From assembly GCF_012927115.1 (NCBI RefSeq), contig NZ_JABBFY010000001.1:1736001-1800000 (forward strand): DNA of 64,000 nucleotides, written 5' to 3'. The stretch comes from Sphingomonas sp. G-3-2-10. GTDB lineage: Bacteria > Pseudomonadota > Alphaproteobacteria > Sphingomonadales > Sphingomonadaceae. Positions 17,206 through 26,357 of the stretch are shown piece by piece (positions within the stretch are counted from its first letter, which is position 1; every line of letters starts with the position of its first letter). Below the pieces are notes generated by a model. It ran no database searches, was not told the origin of the DNA, and saw only the letters and a program-made list of their open reading frames with translations. The translations under genes were made by a program, and so were the position numbers.

Positions 17206-18774
17206 TCAGGCCGCGTCGGCGGCGAGGATGTCGGTTGCGGTCCGGTGATCGGCGCGCGCTGTCTTGCGCAGCTCAGCCTTCTGGACCTTCTCGGTGGGGG
17301 TGCGCGGCAGGTCTTTCAGGACCCGCAGCAAGCTGGGGACCGCGTATCGCGGCAGGCGTTCGGCGGCGAAGCGCAGGATCGCGGCGAGATCGGCATCGGG
17401 ATCGATCAGCACCAGGGCGGCGGCGACTTCCTCATCCGCATCGGCATCGGCAATCCCGTACACGGCGGACTCCGCGACGTGCGGGTGCATGTCCAGCACG
17501 CCCTCGACTTCCCATGCCGAGATGTTCTCGCCGCGGCGGCGGATCGAGTCCTTCTCGCGCTCTTCGAAGAACAGATCGCCGGTTTCGGACAGGCGTCCGC
17601 GGTCGCCGCTGTGAAACCACAGGTTCCGCCATGCGCGGACGGTCGCTGCGTCCTTGCCGTAATAGCCGAGCATCATCGCATCGGGGCGCTTCGGGCGCAG
17701 CACGATCTCCCCGATGCCGCCGGGGGCAAGCACCTGGTCGTCGGCATCGACGATGGCGATCTCGAACAAATCGCTCGCCCGGCCCGCCGATCCGATCTGC
17801 GAGCCCTGCGCGCCCTTGCGGACATTGACGGTCGCCATCGGCGCTTCGCTCAGGCCATAGACTTCGACCAGCCGGATACCGAGCCGCGCTTCCAGATCCT
17901 GCCAGATCGGCGGCGGCGCACCCGCGCCGAACGCCTTGCGGATCGTGTGCCTCTCCGCCGTCAGATCGGGCGGTGTGACGTTGAGGATCAGCCGCAGGAC
18001 CGAGCCCAGATAGTTGAACGCGGTGACCCCGTCCTCGGCGCAGGTCTGCCAGAAGGTGCTGGTGCTCAGCCGCTTCTGGATGCGGATGCTGGCCCCGGCA
18101 CAAAGCGCGGGGATCACCCCGGTGTAGCGGGCATTCTGGTGATAGAGCGGGAAGAAATTGAGCAGCCGGTCCTCAGGGCCGTACTCCAGCATCTCGGCAT
18201 TGTAGCGCGACAGCGTGAGCATCGATTTCTGGGTGTGGACCACGCCCTTGGACGGGCCTGTGGTGCCCGAGGTATAGAGGATCACCCGTTCCGGCGCATC
18301 GTCATTGACCACGATGGGTTCGCCGCTCACCAACCAGTCGAACCCCAGCACCGGCACCGCGCCCGCATTGGTGACGGTCGTGTCGCCGCTGACCAGGATC
18401 ATCCGCAGCAGCGGCAGCTTGGCCGCGATCTCGGTCACCTGCGCCAGATAATGCGCGTCGCACACGATCACGCTCGTCTCGGAATCGTTCAGCAGATAGG
18501 CGAGCAGGTCGCCGCGATATTGCGGGTTGATCGGCACTTCGGTGCATCCGATCACGCTCGACGCCAGCCACGCCCACACGCATTCCAGCGAATTGTCCAT
18601 TACCAGCGCGACATGGTCAGCCGCACTCACGCCGAGCGCGGAAAGCCCGCCCGCGACCTGCTCGACGCGGTCGAGCAGCGCTTCATAGCTGACGCTCGCA
18701 TCCTCGAAGCGGATCGCGGTACGGGTGCCGAACTCCTCGGCGCCCTGACGCAGTAGCTGGTGGAAGGTGGTCAC
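17206..18774 (-). CDS. AMP-dependent acyl-CoA synthetase (ANL superfamily)
   Basis: A 522-residue adenylate-forming enzyme activating a carboxylic acid with ATP and CoA. The P-loop motif is YTSGTTGPSKG, followed by YGLSEAP, the GD aspartate in FHSGDRGRLSE, and the C-terminal hinge and lysine region (RRGENISAWEVE, PRTPTEKVQKAELRK). Overall it is closest in pattern to carnitine/crotonobetaine-CoA-ligase-like members. The start is GTG at 18774. It follows the crotonase by ten bases and precedes the SDR by 21, in a co-directional run from 21037 to 14027. Confidence 0.93.
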   Translation of the reverse strand: MTTFHQLLRQGAEEFGTRTAIRFEDASVSYEALLDRVEQVAGGLSALGVSAADHVALVMDNSLECVWAWLASSVIGCTEVPINPQYRGDLLAYLLNDSETSVIVCDAHYLAQVTEIAAKLPLLRMILVSGDTTVTNAGAVPVLGFDWLVSGEPIVVNDDAPERVILYTSGTTGPSKGVVHTQKSMLTLSRYNAEMLEYGPEDRLLNFFPLYHQNARYTGVIPALCAGASIRIQKRLSTSTFWQTCAEDGVTAFNYLGSVLRLILNVTPPDLTAERHTIRKAFGAGAPPPIWQDLEARLGIRLVEVYGLSEAPMATVNVRKGAQGSQIGSAGRASDLFEIAIVDADDQVLAPGGIGEIVLRPKRPDAMMLGYYGKDAATVRAWRNLWFHSGDRGRLSETGDLFFEEREKDSIRRRGENISAWEVEGVLDMHPHVAESAVYGIADADADEEVAAALVLIDPDADLAAILRFAAERLPRYAVPSLLRVLKDLPRTPTEKVQKAELRKTARADHRTATDILAADAA

Positions 18775-18784
18775 GCCCCTGCCC

Positions 18785-19528
18785 TCACTTCTTCTTGAAC
18801 GCCTGGAGCTTCTTCAGCGCCTCGGGCTGGAGCATCGAGAGGTTGGCGTCGGTCATCGGCGAGAGCGTGCGCGTCTCGATCAGGATCTTCTTCAACCCGC
18901 CGATCGTGGGGATCGAGCTGGCCTTCAGTTCGCCCGCGATCTTCGCGATCGTCGCGTCCATTTCCTCGGCCGGCACGACCTTGGTCAGCATCCCGACTTC
19001 ATAGGCCTCGGCCGCCGGGAACAGCACGCCGGTGTACATCCAGTAGCGCAGGCGCGCGGGCGGGATCGCTTCACGGAGCAGGCGGGGCATGTGGCCGTCG
19101 ATGATGCCGACCTTGGCTTCGGGAATGGCGAAGCGCGACTTGTCGGTCGCGACGACGATGTCGCACATCAGCGCCAGCGTGACGCCGCCGCCGATGCACA
19201 GCCCTTCGATCCGGGCGATGGTCGGCTTGTTCGTCGTGCGCACCGCTTCGAACGGCAGATATTCCTCATAGTCGAGGATGTCGGTCGGCCGGTCGCTCTC
19301 GAGCACGTCGAGGATTTCCTTCAGGTCGCCGCCCGACGCGAACGATCCGTTCGAGCCCTGAATCACGATCACATCGACGTCCGGGTTCTTGTCGGCCGAC
19401 TGAAACGCTTCGCGGATCGCCGCGTACATCGACTTGGTCAGCGCGTTCTTCGCTTCGGGACGCGCAATCGTGACGGTGGCGACGCCGTCGGCGATCTCGG
19501 TCGTGACGCGGGTTTCGGTGCTGCTCAT
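18785..19528 (-). CDS. Enoyl-CoA hydratase/isomerase family protein
   Basis: A 247-residue crotonase-family protein. FASGGDLKEIL supplies the first oxyanion-hole segment and CIGGGVTLALMCD the second. Thr stands where classical hydratases have Glu144; Glu164 is kept in FAIPEAKVG. One-glutamate members are often isomerases or act on substituted rings. It sits between the aldehyde dehydrogenase and CoA ligase genes in one operon. Confidence 0.92.
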   Translation of the reverse strand: MSSTETRVTTEIADGVATVTIARPEAKNALTKSMYAAIREAFQSADKNPDVDVIVIQGSNGSFASGGDLKEILDVLESDRPTDILDYEEYLPFEAVRTTNKPTIARIEGLCIGGGVTLALMCDIVVATDKSRFAIPEAKVGIIDGHMPRLLREAIPPARLRYWMYTGVLFPAAEAYEVGMLTKVVPAEEMDATIAKIAGELKASSIPTIGGLKKILIETRTLSPMTDANLSMLQPEALKKLQAFKKK

Positions 19529-19546
19529 GTCGGAAACTTTCTCTGG

Positions 19547-21037
19547 TTAGAATTTGACCGCGGGGTTGCTTCCGCCAGCGGGAAGCACGCCGTGGTTGAC
19601 GTAGGTGGTCTTGATTTCGGTGAAGAAGTCGGCCGCCGCCGCGCCCTGTTCGCGCGAGCCGTATCCGGAGGGCGCGCGGCCGCCGAAGGGCGCGTGATAG
19701 TCCGCGCCCGAGGTCGATCCGTTGATCACCACCATCCCCGCGCGAGAGGCACGGCGGAAGCGTTCGGCGGCGGCGATGTCCCTCGTGCAGATCGCCGACG
19801 ACAAGGCGTAATCGGCGTCGCAGGCAACCGCGATCGCTTCGTCCAGATCGGCGACGCGGATCACGCCGACGACCGGCCCGAACACTTCCTCACGGTTCAG
19901 CGTCATCGCGTTGGTGGTGTTCGCGAACAGCGCGGGCGCGAGGTAATAGCCCTGCGTCGGCCGCTCCAGCACGTCGCCGCCGGACAGCAGTTCGCCGCCT
20001 TCGCGCTTCGCCGTCTCGATATAATGCAGGTCCTTGGCCAGCTGCACCTCGGTGGTCACCGGCCCGAGATCGTTCGCCTCGTCCAGCGCATGGCCGACCT
20101 TCAGCGCCGCGACCTTCGCCGCCAGCCGCTCGACGAACGCATCGTGCAATTCGTCGACCACGATCAGCCGGCTAGACGCGGTGCAACGCTGCCCGGTCTG
20201 GCGGAAGGCGCCGTCCAGCGCGGCGTCGACAGCCTGATCGAGATCGGCATCGCCCAGCACGACAAGCGGGCTCTTCCCGCCCAGTTCGAGCTGGACCTTG
20301 GTCATGGTCCGCGCGGCGCGCTCCAACACCTTGCGCCCGGTCGGCGTCGCGCCGGTGAAGCTCACCGCATCCGCGCCGTCGATCAGCGTTTCGCCCAGGT
20401 CCACGCCCGCACCGTTGACCAGATTGAACACGCCCGCGGGCAATCCCGCTTCGATCAGGATTTCGGCCAGCGCCACCGCGCAGCCCGGCGTGATCTCCGA
20501 CGGCTTGAGCACCAAAGTATTGCCGAACGCCAGCGCCGCCGCCGCCTTCCAGGCGGGAATCGCGATCGGGAAATTCCACGGCGTGATCAGCGCGACCACG
20601 CCCACCGCCTCATGCTCGACGATGACGTTGAACCCGTCGCGCAGACCGGGGAGGAACCGGCCCGGCGGGCGCAGGCATTCGCCCGAGAAGAAATGGCAGA
20701 TCTGCGCCGCGCGCATCACTTCGCCGCGCGCATCGCGCAGCAACTTGCCTTCCTCGCGCGCCAGCAGCAGCGCGAGCGCATCGGCCCGGGCGAGGATCGC
20801 ATCCCCCGCCCTGCGCAATATGTCCGAACGGAACTGCACATTGCTGCGCGACCAGCCCGGCAGCGCGCGCCGCGCGGCCGCCAGCGCTTCCTCCGCCTGA
20901 GCCACCGAAGCCCAGGCATAGTCGCCTACCACGTCGCTCAGATCGGACGGGTTGCGATTGGGCTCGCGTCGATCGGAATCGCGCCATTGCCCGTCGATGA
21001 GCAACTTCCCGGAGATCCGTTCGTACTGATGCGCCAC
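19547..21037 (-). CDS. NAD(P)-dependent aldehyde dehydrogenase
   Basis: A 496-residue aldehyde dehydrogenase converting an aldehyde to its acid. Catalytic Glu is in QLELGGKSP and catalytic Cys in RQTGQRCTASS; TPWNFPIAIPAWK and FTGATPTGRKV are the cofactor signatures. The GTG at 21037 is the best start, seven bases after GGAGG (a TTG at 21043 is too close). It is followed closely by crotonase and CoA-ligase genes, so the acid made here could be the one activated to a CoA ester. It lies just downstream of the monooxygenase gene, with a terminator between them. Confidence 0.95.
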   Translation of the reverse strand: MAHQYERISGKLLIDGQWRDSDRREPNRNPSDLSDVVGDYAWASVAQAEEALAAARRALPGWSRSNVQFRSDILRRAGDAILARADALALLLAREEGKLLRDARGEVMRAAQICHFFSGECLRPPGRFLPGLRDGFNVIVEHEAVGVVALITPWNFPIAIPAWKAAAALAFGNTLVLKPSEITPGCAVALAEILIEAGLPAGVFNLVNGAGVDLGETLIDGADAVSFTGATPTGRKVLERAARTMTKVQLELGGKSPLVVLGDADLDQAVDAALDGAFRQTGQRCTASSRLIVVDELHDAFVERLAAKVAALKVGHALDEANDLGPVTTEVQLAKDLHYIETAKREGGELLSGGDVLERPTQGYYLAPALFANTTNAMTLNREEVFGPVVGVIRVADLDEAIAVACDADYALSSAICTRDIAAAERFRRASRAGMVVINGSTSGADYHAPFGGRAPSGYGSREQGAAAADFFTEIKTTYVNHGVLPAGGSNPAVKF

Positions 21038-21091
21038 GCGCAAGCCTCCGGGGCGCGCGGCACAGGGCTGCGCGCCGTTTCAGAAAGGGGG

Positions 21092-21117
21092 GCGCCGCCG
21101 GAAAAGCCCGGCGGCGC
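21092..21117 (-). terminator. Hairpin terminator after the LLM monooxygenase
   Basis: Perfect ten-base arms (GCGCCGCCGG at 21092-21101, complement at 21108-21117) with a six-base loop. On the minus strand the stem is followed by CCCCCCTTT. It lies between the monooxygenase stop (21126) and the aldehyde dehydrogenase start (21037). Confidence 0.7.
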
Positions 21118-21125
21118 GGCAAAAG

Positions 21126-22304
21126 TCAGGCGGTCTGCCGGGCCAGATAGCCGTCGGGCAGAACGGTCGGCTGGAGCGGCGCATCCATCTTGTGGATCAC
21201 CGGCAGCACTTCCTTCGCGAACAGCCTGATGCTGTCGACCGAGTCCTGATGGTTCATCGTGCCGATGTTCGGCAGCACGGTGATCTCGGAGAAGGAGCAG
21301 GCCTTCTGCGCGGCCATGATCCGCTCGATGATCTGGTCGGGCGTGCCGATCAGCAGGTTCGACTTGTCGTAACCGGGCGACTTCTTCTCGCCGCCGGCAG
21401 CCGCCGCGTCCGGCGCGGTGGCATAGGCCTGGCGCGCGGCATAGGCTTCATAGCCCTTGATGCCCGCGAAGTTCGATGCGTCGCCAAAGCCGTAGTGCAG
21501 CGTCGTGTCGCGATTGGCGGCGTTCAGCACTTCCTCGGCCTTTTCGCCGCCGTCGGGAACGGGCGTGCAGTACATGAACAGCACGTTCTTCGGCTGGACC
21601 GGGGCGAGCCCCTCTTCCTGGCGGAAGGTGTTGACCAGCTTCACTTCCTCGCCGGCAGCCTCGATCGGCTTGTTGCCGACGAACAGCGGGATCATGCCGC
21701 GACGGGCATTGGCTTCGAGCGACGGTCCGGTGGCCGATGCACCGTGGAAACGCGTGGCCAGGTCCTTGCTGAACGGCGCCGGGCGGATCGACATTTCGGG
21801 GATCTTGAAAATCTCGCCGTCGTACGAGAAACGCTCCTGCGTGAACGCGAGCGTGAGGATGTCGATCGTCTCGTCCATCCGCTGGCGGCTCTCTTCGCGC
21901 GGCACGCCGACCGATGCGAATTCCGACTTGGCGACACCGCGGCCGATACCGATCGTGGCGAAGCGGCCCTTCGAGATGATGTCGAGATAGGCGATCTGAT
22001 GCGCCAGCCGGGTGGGGTTCCACCACGGCGCGACAACCACCTGCGTGCCGAAAGTCACGCGTTCGGTGCGGCCCGCAAAATAGGCCAGCATCTGCAGCGG
22101 ATTGGGGGTCATGCCATAGGGCGTGCCGTTATGGTCCGGCGCCCAGATCCCGTCGAAGCCCAGCGGCTCGGCCATGTCGCCCAGCTCGAGAACGTTCTGG
22201 ATGATTTCGCTGTCCGGGGTCGCCATCGGCTCGTCGAAATTGCCGCTCGAAAAGCGAGGCCAATCCTCCGAATTATGCGCCCCGAGCCCCAGGTTGACCT
22301 TCAT
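21126..22304 (-). CDS. LLM-class (luciferase-like) flavin-dependent monooxygenase
   Basis: A 392-residue TIM-barrel protein of the bacterial luciferase family, which uses reduced FMN and oxygen. Landmarks are MKVNLGLGAH at the start, GFDGIWAPDHN, the substrate/flavin strand VTFGTQVVVAPWWNPTRLA, GIGRGVAKSEFASVG and LLIGTPDQIIERI. AAGGAGTG precedes the ATG. The class needs a separate reductase; one is encoded at 26354-26833. It lies directly after the second receptor gene with a hairpin between, so imported substrate may be oxygenated first by this enzyme (inference). Limonene- or alkane-type oxygenases are relatives. Confidence 0.92.
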   Translation of the reverse strand: MKVNLGLGAHNSEDWPRFSSGNFDEPMATPDSEIIQNVLELGDMAEPLGFDGIWAPDHNGTPYGMTPNPLQMLAYFAGRTERVTFGTQVVVAPWWNPTRLAHQIAYLDIISKGRFATIGIGRGVAKSEFASVGVPREESRQRMDETIDILTLAFTQERFSYDGEIFKIPEMSIRPAPFSKDLATRFHGASATGPSLEANARRGMIPLFVGNKPIEAAGEEVKLVNTFRQEEGLAPVQPKNVLFMYCTPVPDGGEKAEEVLNAANRDTTLHYGFGDASNFAGIKGYEAYAARQAYATAPDAAAAGGEKKSPGYDKSNLLIGTPDQIIERIMAAQKACSFSEITVLPNIGTMNHQDSVDSIRLFAKEVLPVIHKMDAPLQPTVLPDGYLARQTA

Positions 22305-22325
22305 CTGTACTCACTCCTTCGTGCT

Positions 22326-22349
22326 CGGGAGCCGCTCGCGCGGCTCCCG
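22326..22349 (-). terminator. Hairpin between receptor and monooxygenase genes
   Basis: Nine-base perfect arms (CGGGAGCCG at 22326-22334, complement at 22341-22349) and a six-base loop, right after the receptor stop (22357). There is no long T-run, so partial read-through into the monooxygenase gene is possible. Confidence 0.6.
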
Positions 22350-22356
22350 GCGAGAC

Positions 22357-24798
22357 TTAGAACTTGATCGAGAAACGCAGGGTCACGTCGCGGCCACGCT
22401 CGACCGTGCAGGCGGCCTCGTCGTTGCCGGCCGCGCCATTGGTGGTGCCGCCCGAAATCTGTCCGCCCAGAACGGTGGCGTTCTGGAGGTTGCTGTTGAA
22501 GCAGAGCGACGAGGTGTATTTGTTGGTCAGGTTGTTGCCGATCAGGGCAATTTCCCACTTCTTGTCCGGCCCGCGCAGCGCGATGTTGGCGCCCACCTTG
22601 GCGAACGGCCCTTGCTCGAACCCGGGAAGATCGACCAGCGTCGTGGTGTATTCCGAGGTGTAGATCGTGTTCGAACCGATCACGAGCGACATATCGCTGC
22701 CGACCGCCGTCTCGTAATCGAAGCCGAACGAAGCGGTGAAGTCAGGTGCGCGAACGAGGCGGCGGCCCGACAGATCCTGCGCGGTATAACGGCCGGTCGC
22801 CTGGCTCAGCAGGTTGTTGCAGCCGGCAGCCGCAGTCTGGCCATTGCCGCACGGCGCGTTCGGGAAGTCCTTGTACCGCGCGCTGTTGTAATTGGCCGCA
22901 GCGTGCAGCGTCAGGCCCGGAACGCTGTCCAGCGCGTAGGTCGTTTCCAGCTCGATGCCCTGCACCTTCGCCCCGGCGGCGTTCAGGGTGCGCAGCGCAT
23001 AGGTGATGCCCCCGCCGCCCGGAAGCTGCTGAAGCTCCAGCGCGCCGACCTGCAGATCGTCATAGATGTAGCGATAGCCGGCCAGGTTGAAGGTCAGCCC
23101 GCCCGAGCGGTACTTCACGCCGATTTCGGTACCCTGCACCTTCTCGTCGTTGAACGAGGATGCGGTGGTCGGGTTGATGAAGGTCGCCGAGTTGAACGAG
23201 CCCGACTTGAAGCCCCACTTGTACGAACCGAACACGGTGAGGTTGGTCGAGGGGCGATAGGCCAGCGTGAATTCCGGCGACAGGTTGCTCGATTCGAGAT
23301 GCGGATCGAGCAGCACGGTCTTCACCGGCGCGGCGGGGTTGGCGAAGTTATATTGTTCGTGATCGCGCTCTTCGTGCGTCCAGCGCGCGCCGGCCGAGAA
23401 TTCGATCTGCGGCGTGACGTTCCAGGTCAGCTGGCCGAATGCCGAGATCGACTGGATATCGACATAGTGGCGCGGCGACATCAGCAGCGCGGGCAGCAGC
23501 GCCAGCACCTGGTTCGAACGCACGCGGACATGGTTCATCTGGGTGGCGTTCTGGTAGAAGCCGCCGATCATGAAGTTGACCGGGATGTCCTTGAAATCGC
23601 TTTCGAGGCGGAGTTCCTGGGTGAACTGGTCGTTGTAGAAGTCGTTGTCCTGGATGATCACCGCGGTGGTGCCGGTCGAGCTGGCCAGATGGATGGTCGA
23701 CAGGTCGTTGTGATAATAGCCGGTGACCGACGTCAGCTGGACGGCGTCGCCCAGCTGCAGGCTCTGCTCGAGCGTGCCGAAGATCTGACGCGACTTGAAG
23801 AAGGGCTGAGCGCCGTTGCGCGCGCCGGGGAACGCCGCCGGATCGGGCGTCGCGACGCGGAAGATGTTGTTGAGCTTGCAATCGTCCCCGCCGATGAACG
23901 GGATGTTGGTCGGCGCAACGCCGCCGGTGCCGTCCGGGCACAGACCCACGTCGAGCGAGGTCGCGGAGCGCTTCTCGAAGGTGTTGGTATAGGTGAACTT
24001 CAGGCGCGCGGTGTAGTTCGAGCTCGGCTCGAACAACGCGGTACCGCGCAGGATCACAGCCTCGGCATTCGGGAAGCGGCGATCGGTCGGGTTGATCGTG
24101 CCGCTGTTGGGCCGGGCAACCGACTCGTTGCGGAAATAGCCCTTCATGTCCGAATAGCGGCCGGCGACGCGCAGCTTCAGCCAGTCGGTGACCGGACCGG
24201 ACAGCACCAGCTCGCCGAACTTGTCGTCGGCGGCGAATTCATAGCCGACGCGGGCGATGCCTTCGAACCGGTCGGTCGGATCGGCGCTGCGCATCGAGAT
24301 CACGCCGGCCGGGCTGTTCTTGCCGAAGAACAGCGCCTGCGGACCCTTGAGCACTTCGATCTGGCCCACGTCGAACAGGCCGGCCGAATACGCCATGCCC
24401 TGCGTCAGCGAGAGGCCATCGATGTTGAGCGAGATCGACTGGTCGATCGTCGCGTTCAGCGCGGTGGTGCCGACGCCGCGCAGCGAAAGCTGGGTGCCGA
24501 CCGAGTTGACCGCGGTACCGGCCTGAAGATCGGGAACGCGCGCGGTGAGCGCCGCGATGTTGTTGGTGCCATACTGCTCCAGCGTGTCCTGACGGAACGC
24601 CTGCGCGACCACGGGAACGCTCTGCAGCGTCTCGGCGCGCTTGCGGGCGGTCACGATGATCTCGTCGGACGGATTGACCTGATCCTCCTGGACAGTCTGT
24701 TCCTGCGCGGCGGGCGTCGCGTCCTGCGCGAGGGCGGGAAGCGCCTGCGCCAGAGCACCGATCGCGATGGCCGACTTCAGAATAGTTTTCGTTCGCAT
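22357..24798 (-). CDS. TonB-dependent outer-membrane receptor
   Basis: An 813-residue outer-membrane transporter. The start is the ATG at 24798 after an AGGGG site; the preceding in-frame TTG is less likely. A signal peptide (ILKSAIAIGALAQALPALA) is followed by the TonB-box region DEIIVTARKR, then plug-domain motifs VPDLQAG, LRGVGTTALN and LKGPQALFFGKNSPAG, and a beta-barrel ending LRFSIKF. Three operator-like sites (24900-24960) lie 100-160 bases upstream, more than for any other gene here, so it is probably tightly regulated with the catabolic genes. It reads toward the LLM monooxygenase. Confidence 0.94.
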   Translation of the reverse strand: MRTKTILKSAIAIGALAQALPALAQDATPAAQEQTVQEDQVNPSDEIIVTARKRAETLQSVPVVAQAFRQDTLEQYGTNNIAALTARVPDLQAGTAVNSVGTQLSLRGVGTTALNATIDQSISLNIDGLSLTQGMAYSAGLFDVGQIEVLKGPQALFFGKNSPAGVISMRSADPTDRFEGIARVGYEFAADDKFGELVLSGPVTDWLKLRVAGRYSDMKGYFRNESVARPNSGTINPTDRRFPNAEAVILRGTALFEPSSNYTARLKFTYTNTFEKRSATSLDVGLCPDGTGGVAPTNIPFIGGDDCKLNNIFRVATPDPAAFPGARNGAQPFFKSRQIFGTLEQSLQLGDAVQLTSVTGYYHNDLSTIHLASSTGTTAVIIQDNDFYNDQFTQELRLESDFKDIPVNFMIGGFYQNATQMNHVRVRSNQVLALLPALLMSPRHYVDIQSISAFGQLTWNVTPQIEFSAGARWTHEERDHEQYNFANPAAPVKTVLLDPHLESSNLSPEFTLAYRPSTNLTVFGSYKWGFKSGSFNSATFINPTTASSFNDEKVQGTEIGVKYRSGGLTFNLAGYRYIYDDLQVGALELQQLPGGGGITYALRTLNAAGAKVQGIELETTYALDSVPGLTLHAAANYNSARYKDFPNAPCGNGQTAAAGCNNLLSQATGRYTAQDLSGRRLVRAPDFTASFGFDYETAVGSDMSLVIGSNTIYTSEYTTTLVDLPGFEQGPFAKVGANIALRGPDKKWEIALIGNNLTNKYTSSLCFNSNLQNATVLGGQISGGTTNGAAGNDEAACTVERGRDVTLRFSIKF

Positions 24799-25108
24799 TG
24801 CCAAACCCCTCCCAATCTTCGTTGTACTTCTTTTTTGTGCCCCATCACCGGACGGCTAAAGCCGCTCGGTATGCGATCCCGAGTACGGGTGGAGCATTTG
24901 TCCAGACTAATCCTCCGGACCATCTCGCGTCAATGTCTGCCTGAAATAAATTGTCCGGACTAAGTTCTGCAATTGTGCAGGCGCGAAGCCTGTGCCGGAA
25001 AATCCAGCGCAGAGAACAGCCTGCGCGCATCGCGGCTGCGAATAGCGGATCCGTTCGATCATCAGATTTCCAGTCCGCCGGCGCCAGAATTGCGCCTTCA
25101 CGCCCGTC
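24799..25108. other. Intergenic region upstream of the second receptor
   Basis: About 310 bases with no gene that I can support. It contains the operator cluster at 24900-24960. The rest has no hairpin or repeat that I recognise; the receptor promoter must lie here. Confidence 0.6.
24900..24960. promoter_or_regulatory. Cluster of three GTCCGGAC-family sites
   Basis: Cores are GTCCAGAC at 24900-24907, CTCCGGAC at 24913-24920 and the perfect GTCCGGAC at 24953-24960 (AAATTGTCCGGACTAAG). The first and third are 53 bases apart, close to five helical turns. All lie upstream of the receptor start at 24798. Confidence 0.6.
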
Positions 25109-25414
25109 TTAGCGCGACTCGGGCCAGTCGACTGTTTCGAAGATCTGCGAGGTCCAGGGCGCGCCGAGCAGCGCCCCGACCAGCGGACCTTTCGTCACCG
25201 AATGCTCGGCCTTGCGGTGCGCGTCGATCGCCGCTTGATCGCGGTAAACCGCGAATTCGAAGACCTTGCCGGGCTGGGCGGGATCGCGGAGCGCCACCGC
25301 CATCAGATTGCCGGGCTCGGTGCGGACATCGGCGAGCACATCGGTCAGCGCGGCCAGCAATTCTTCCTCGCGGCCTTCAATCGCGGTCATCGTCACCAAT
25401 GCGGCGATCGGCAT
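25109..25414 (-). CDS. ABM-domain protein (paralogue of 10728-11039)
   Basis: A 101-residue ABM/quinol-monooxygenase-like protein. It shares with the 10728-11039 product the pattern MxIxAxVTxT at the start, DVRTEPGNLMAVALRDPAQPG, the YRDQAAIDAH helix and the end IFETVDWPES. It is a clear paralogue rather than an exact copy. CAGGAGA precedes the ATG. Divergent from the crotonase at 25554 across two operator-like sites. Like its relative it could oxidise a quinol-type intermediate without cofactor, but this is inferred only from the fold family. Confidence 0.88.
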   Translation of the reverse strand: MPIAALVTMTAIEGREEELLAALTDVLADVRTEPGNLMAVALRDPAQPGKVFEFAVYRDQAAIDAHRKAEHSVTKGPLVGALLGAPWTSQIFETVDWPESR

Positions 25415-25460
25415 ATCGGCTCTCCTGTCCTATGGTCTCTTGCCGGTCTTGTATCGAAAC

Positions 25461-25503
25461 ATCTGGACAAATTGTCAAAGCACCTCGATCGACCTATCCA
25501 GAC
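25461..25503. promoter_or_regulatory. Two GTCCGGAC-family sites in a divergent promoter
   Basis: Cores ATCTGGAC (25461-25468, followed by AAATTGTC) and ATCCAGAC (25496-25503, followed by AAATAAAT) lie 35 bases apart between the ABM gene (start 25414) and the crotonase (start 25554). Confidence 0.5.
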
Positions 25504-25553
25504 AAATAAATGCCGCCAATCAGGACTGGCGAGGTAAATTCAGGGGAGTGGCA

Positions 25554-26357
25554 ATGCGCGAATTCCGGCATCTGACCGTGGGCGAACCGGCCGACGGCAT
25601 CGTCCATATCCAGCTCAACCGCCCGCCCGCCAATGCCGTCGATCGCGACATGTATATCGAGCTGGCCGACGCATTCGGCGACATCGATCGCCTTTCCGCC
25701 AATGCCCGCGTCGCGATCCTCAGCGGAGTCGGCAAGCATTTCTGCGCGGGCAACGATCTCGACGAATTCGCGACGATGACCCCGGAGAACGGCACGGAGC
25801 GGATGTGGCGCGTGCGCGAGGCATTCTACGCAATCTCCGGATGCAGCGTGCCGGTGATCGGTGCCATCCACGGCGCCGCGCTGGGCACCGGCCTCGCGCT
25901 CGCCGCGTCTTGCGACTTCGTCGTCGCATCGCGCGAAAGCAGCTTCGGCCTACCCGAACTGACCGTCGGCGTGATGGGCGGCGCGCGCCACCTCGCGCGG
26001 ATGGCGCCCCAGCCGCTGGTCCGCCGCATGTACTTCACCGGCCAGCCCCTGCCCGCCGCCGAGTTCGAAGCGGCCGGCGCGGCGATCATCGTCTGCGAGC
26101 CGGAGGATTTGCTGGACCGCGCCACCGCCTTCGCTACGCGCATCGCCGGCTACAGCCCCACCGCGGTTCGCGTCAGCAAGCGTATCCTCGACCGGATCGA
26201 GTTCATGGACCTGACCAGCGGCTACGCCTTCGAACAGGCCGGAACGGTGCGGATGAGCGGCCATCCGGATTCGAAGGAAGCGCTCGCGGCGTTCCGCGAG
26301 AAGCGCGAGCCCGGCTATGCCCCGCTCGACCGCGACGCGCACTGGTTCGGCGCCTAG
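25554..26357 (+). CDS. Enoyl-CoA hydratase/isomerase family protein
   Basis: A 267-residue crotonase. The ATG at 25554 has GGGGAG upstream; the frame before it is open but not coding. FCAGNDLDEF and ALGTGLALAASCD form the oxyanion hole. Glu144 is Ala and Glu164 is kept (FGLPELTVG), followed by MGGARHLARM. The same arrangement (PE, then MGG-x-x-H-x-AR) occurs in the crotonase at 40404, so the two form a subfamily. Its stop overlaps the stop of the convergent flavin reductase. Confidence 0.92.
   Translation: MREFRHLTVGEPADGIVHIQLNRPPANAVDRDMYIELADAFGDIDRLSANARVAILSGVGKHFCAGNDLDEFATMTPENGTERMWRVREAFYAISGCSVPVIGAIHGAALGTGLALAASCDFVVASRESSFGLPELTVGVMGGARHLARMAPQPLVRRMYFTGQPLPAAEFEAAGAAIIVCEPEDLLDRATAFATRIAGYSPTAVRVSKRILDRIEFMDLTSGYAFEQAGTVRMSGHPDSKEALAAFREKREPGYAPLDRDAHWFGA

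Noticed and set aside
16162..18756. An 864-codon plus-strand open frame
   Set aside because: It crosses three real minus-strand genes (RibB-like, SDR, CoA ligase) in antisense and has low-complexity His/Arg/Asp-rich content.
18767..21229. An 820-codon plus-strand open frame
   Set aside because: It is antisense to the crotonase and aldehyde dehydrogenase genes, both with catalytic residues in place.
22123..24963. A 946-codon plus-strand open frame opposite the second receptor
   Set aside because: It lies antisense to a clear TonB receptor and lacks recognisable motifs.
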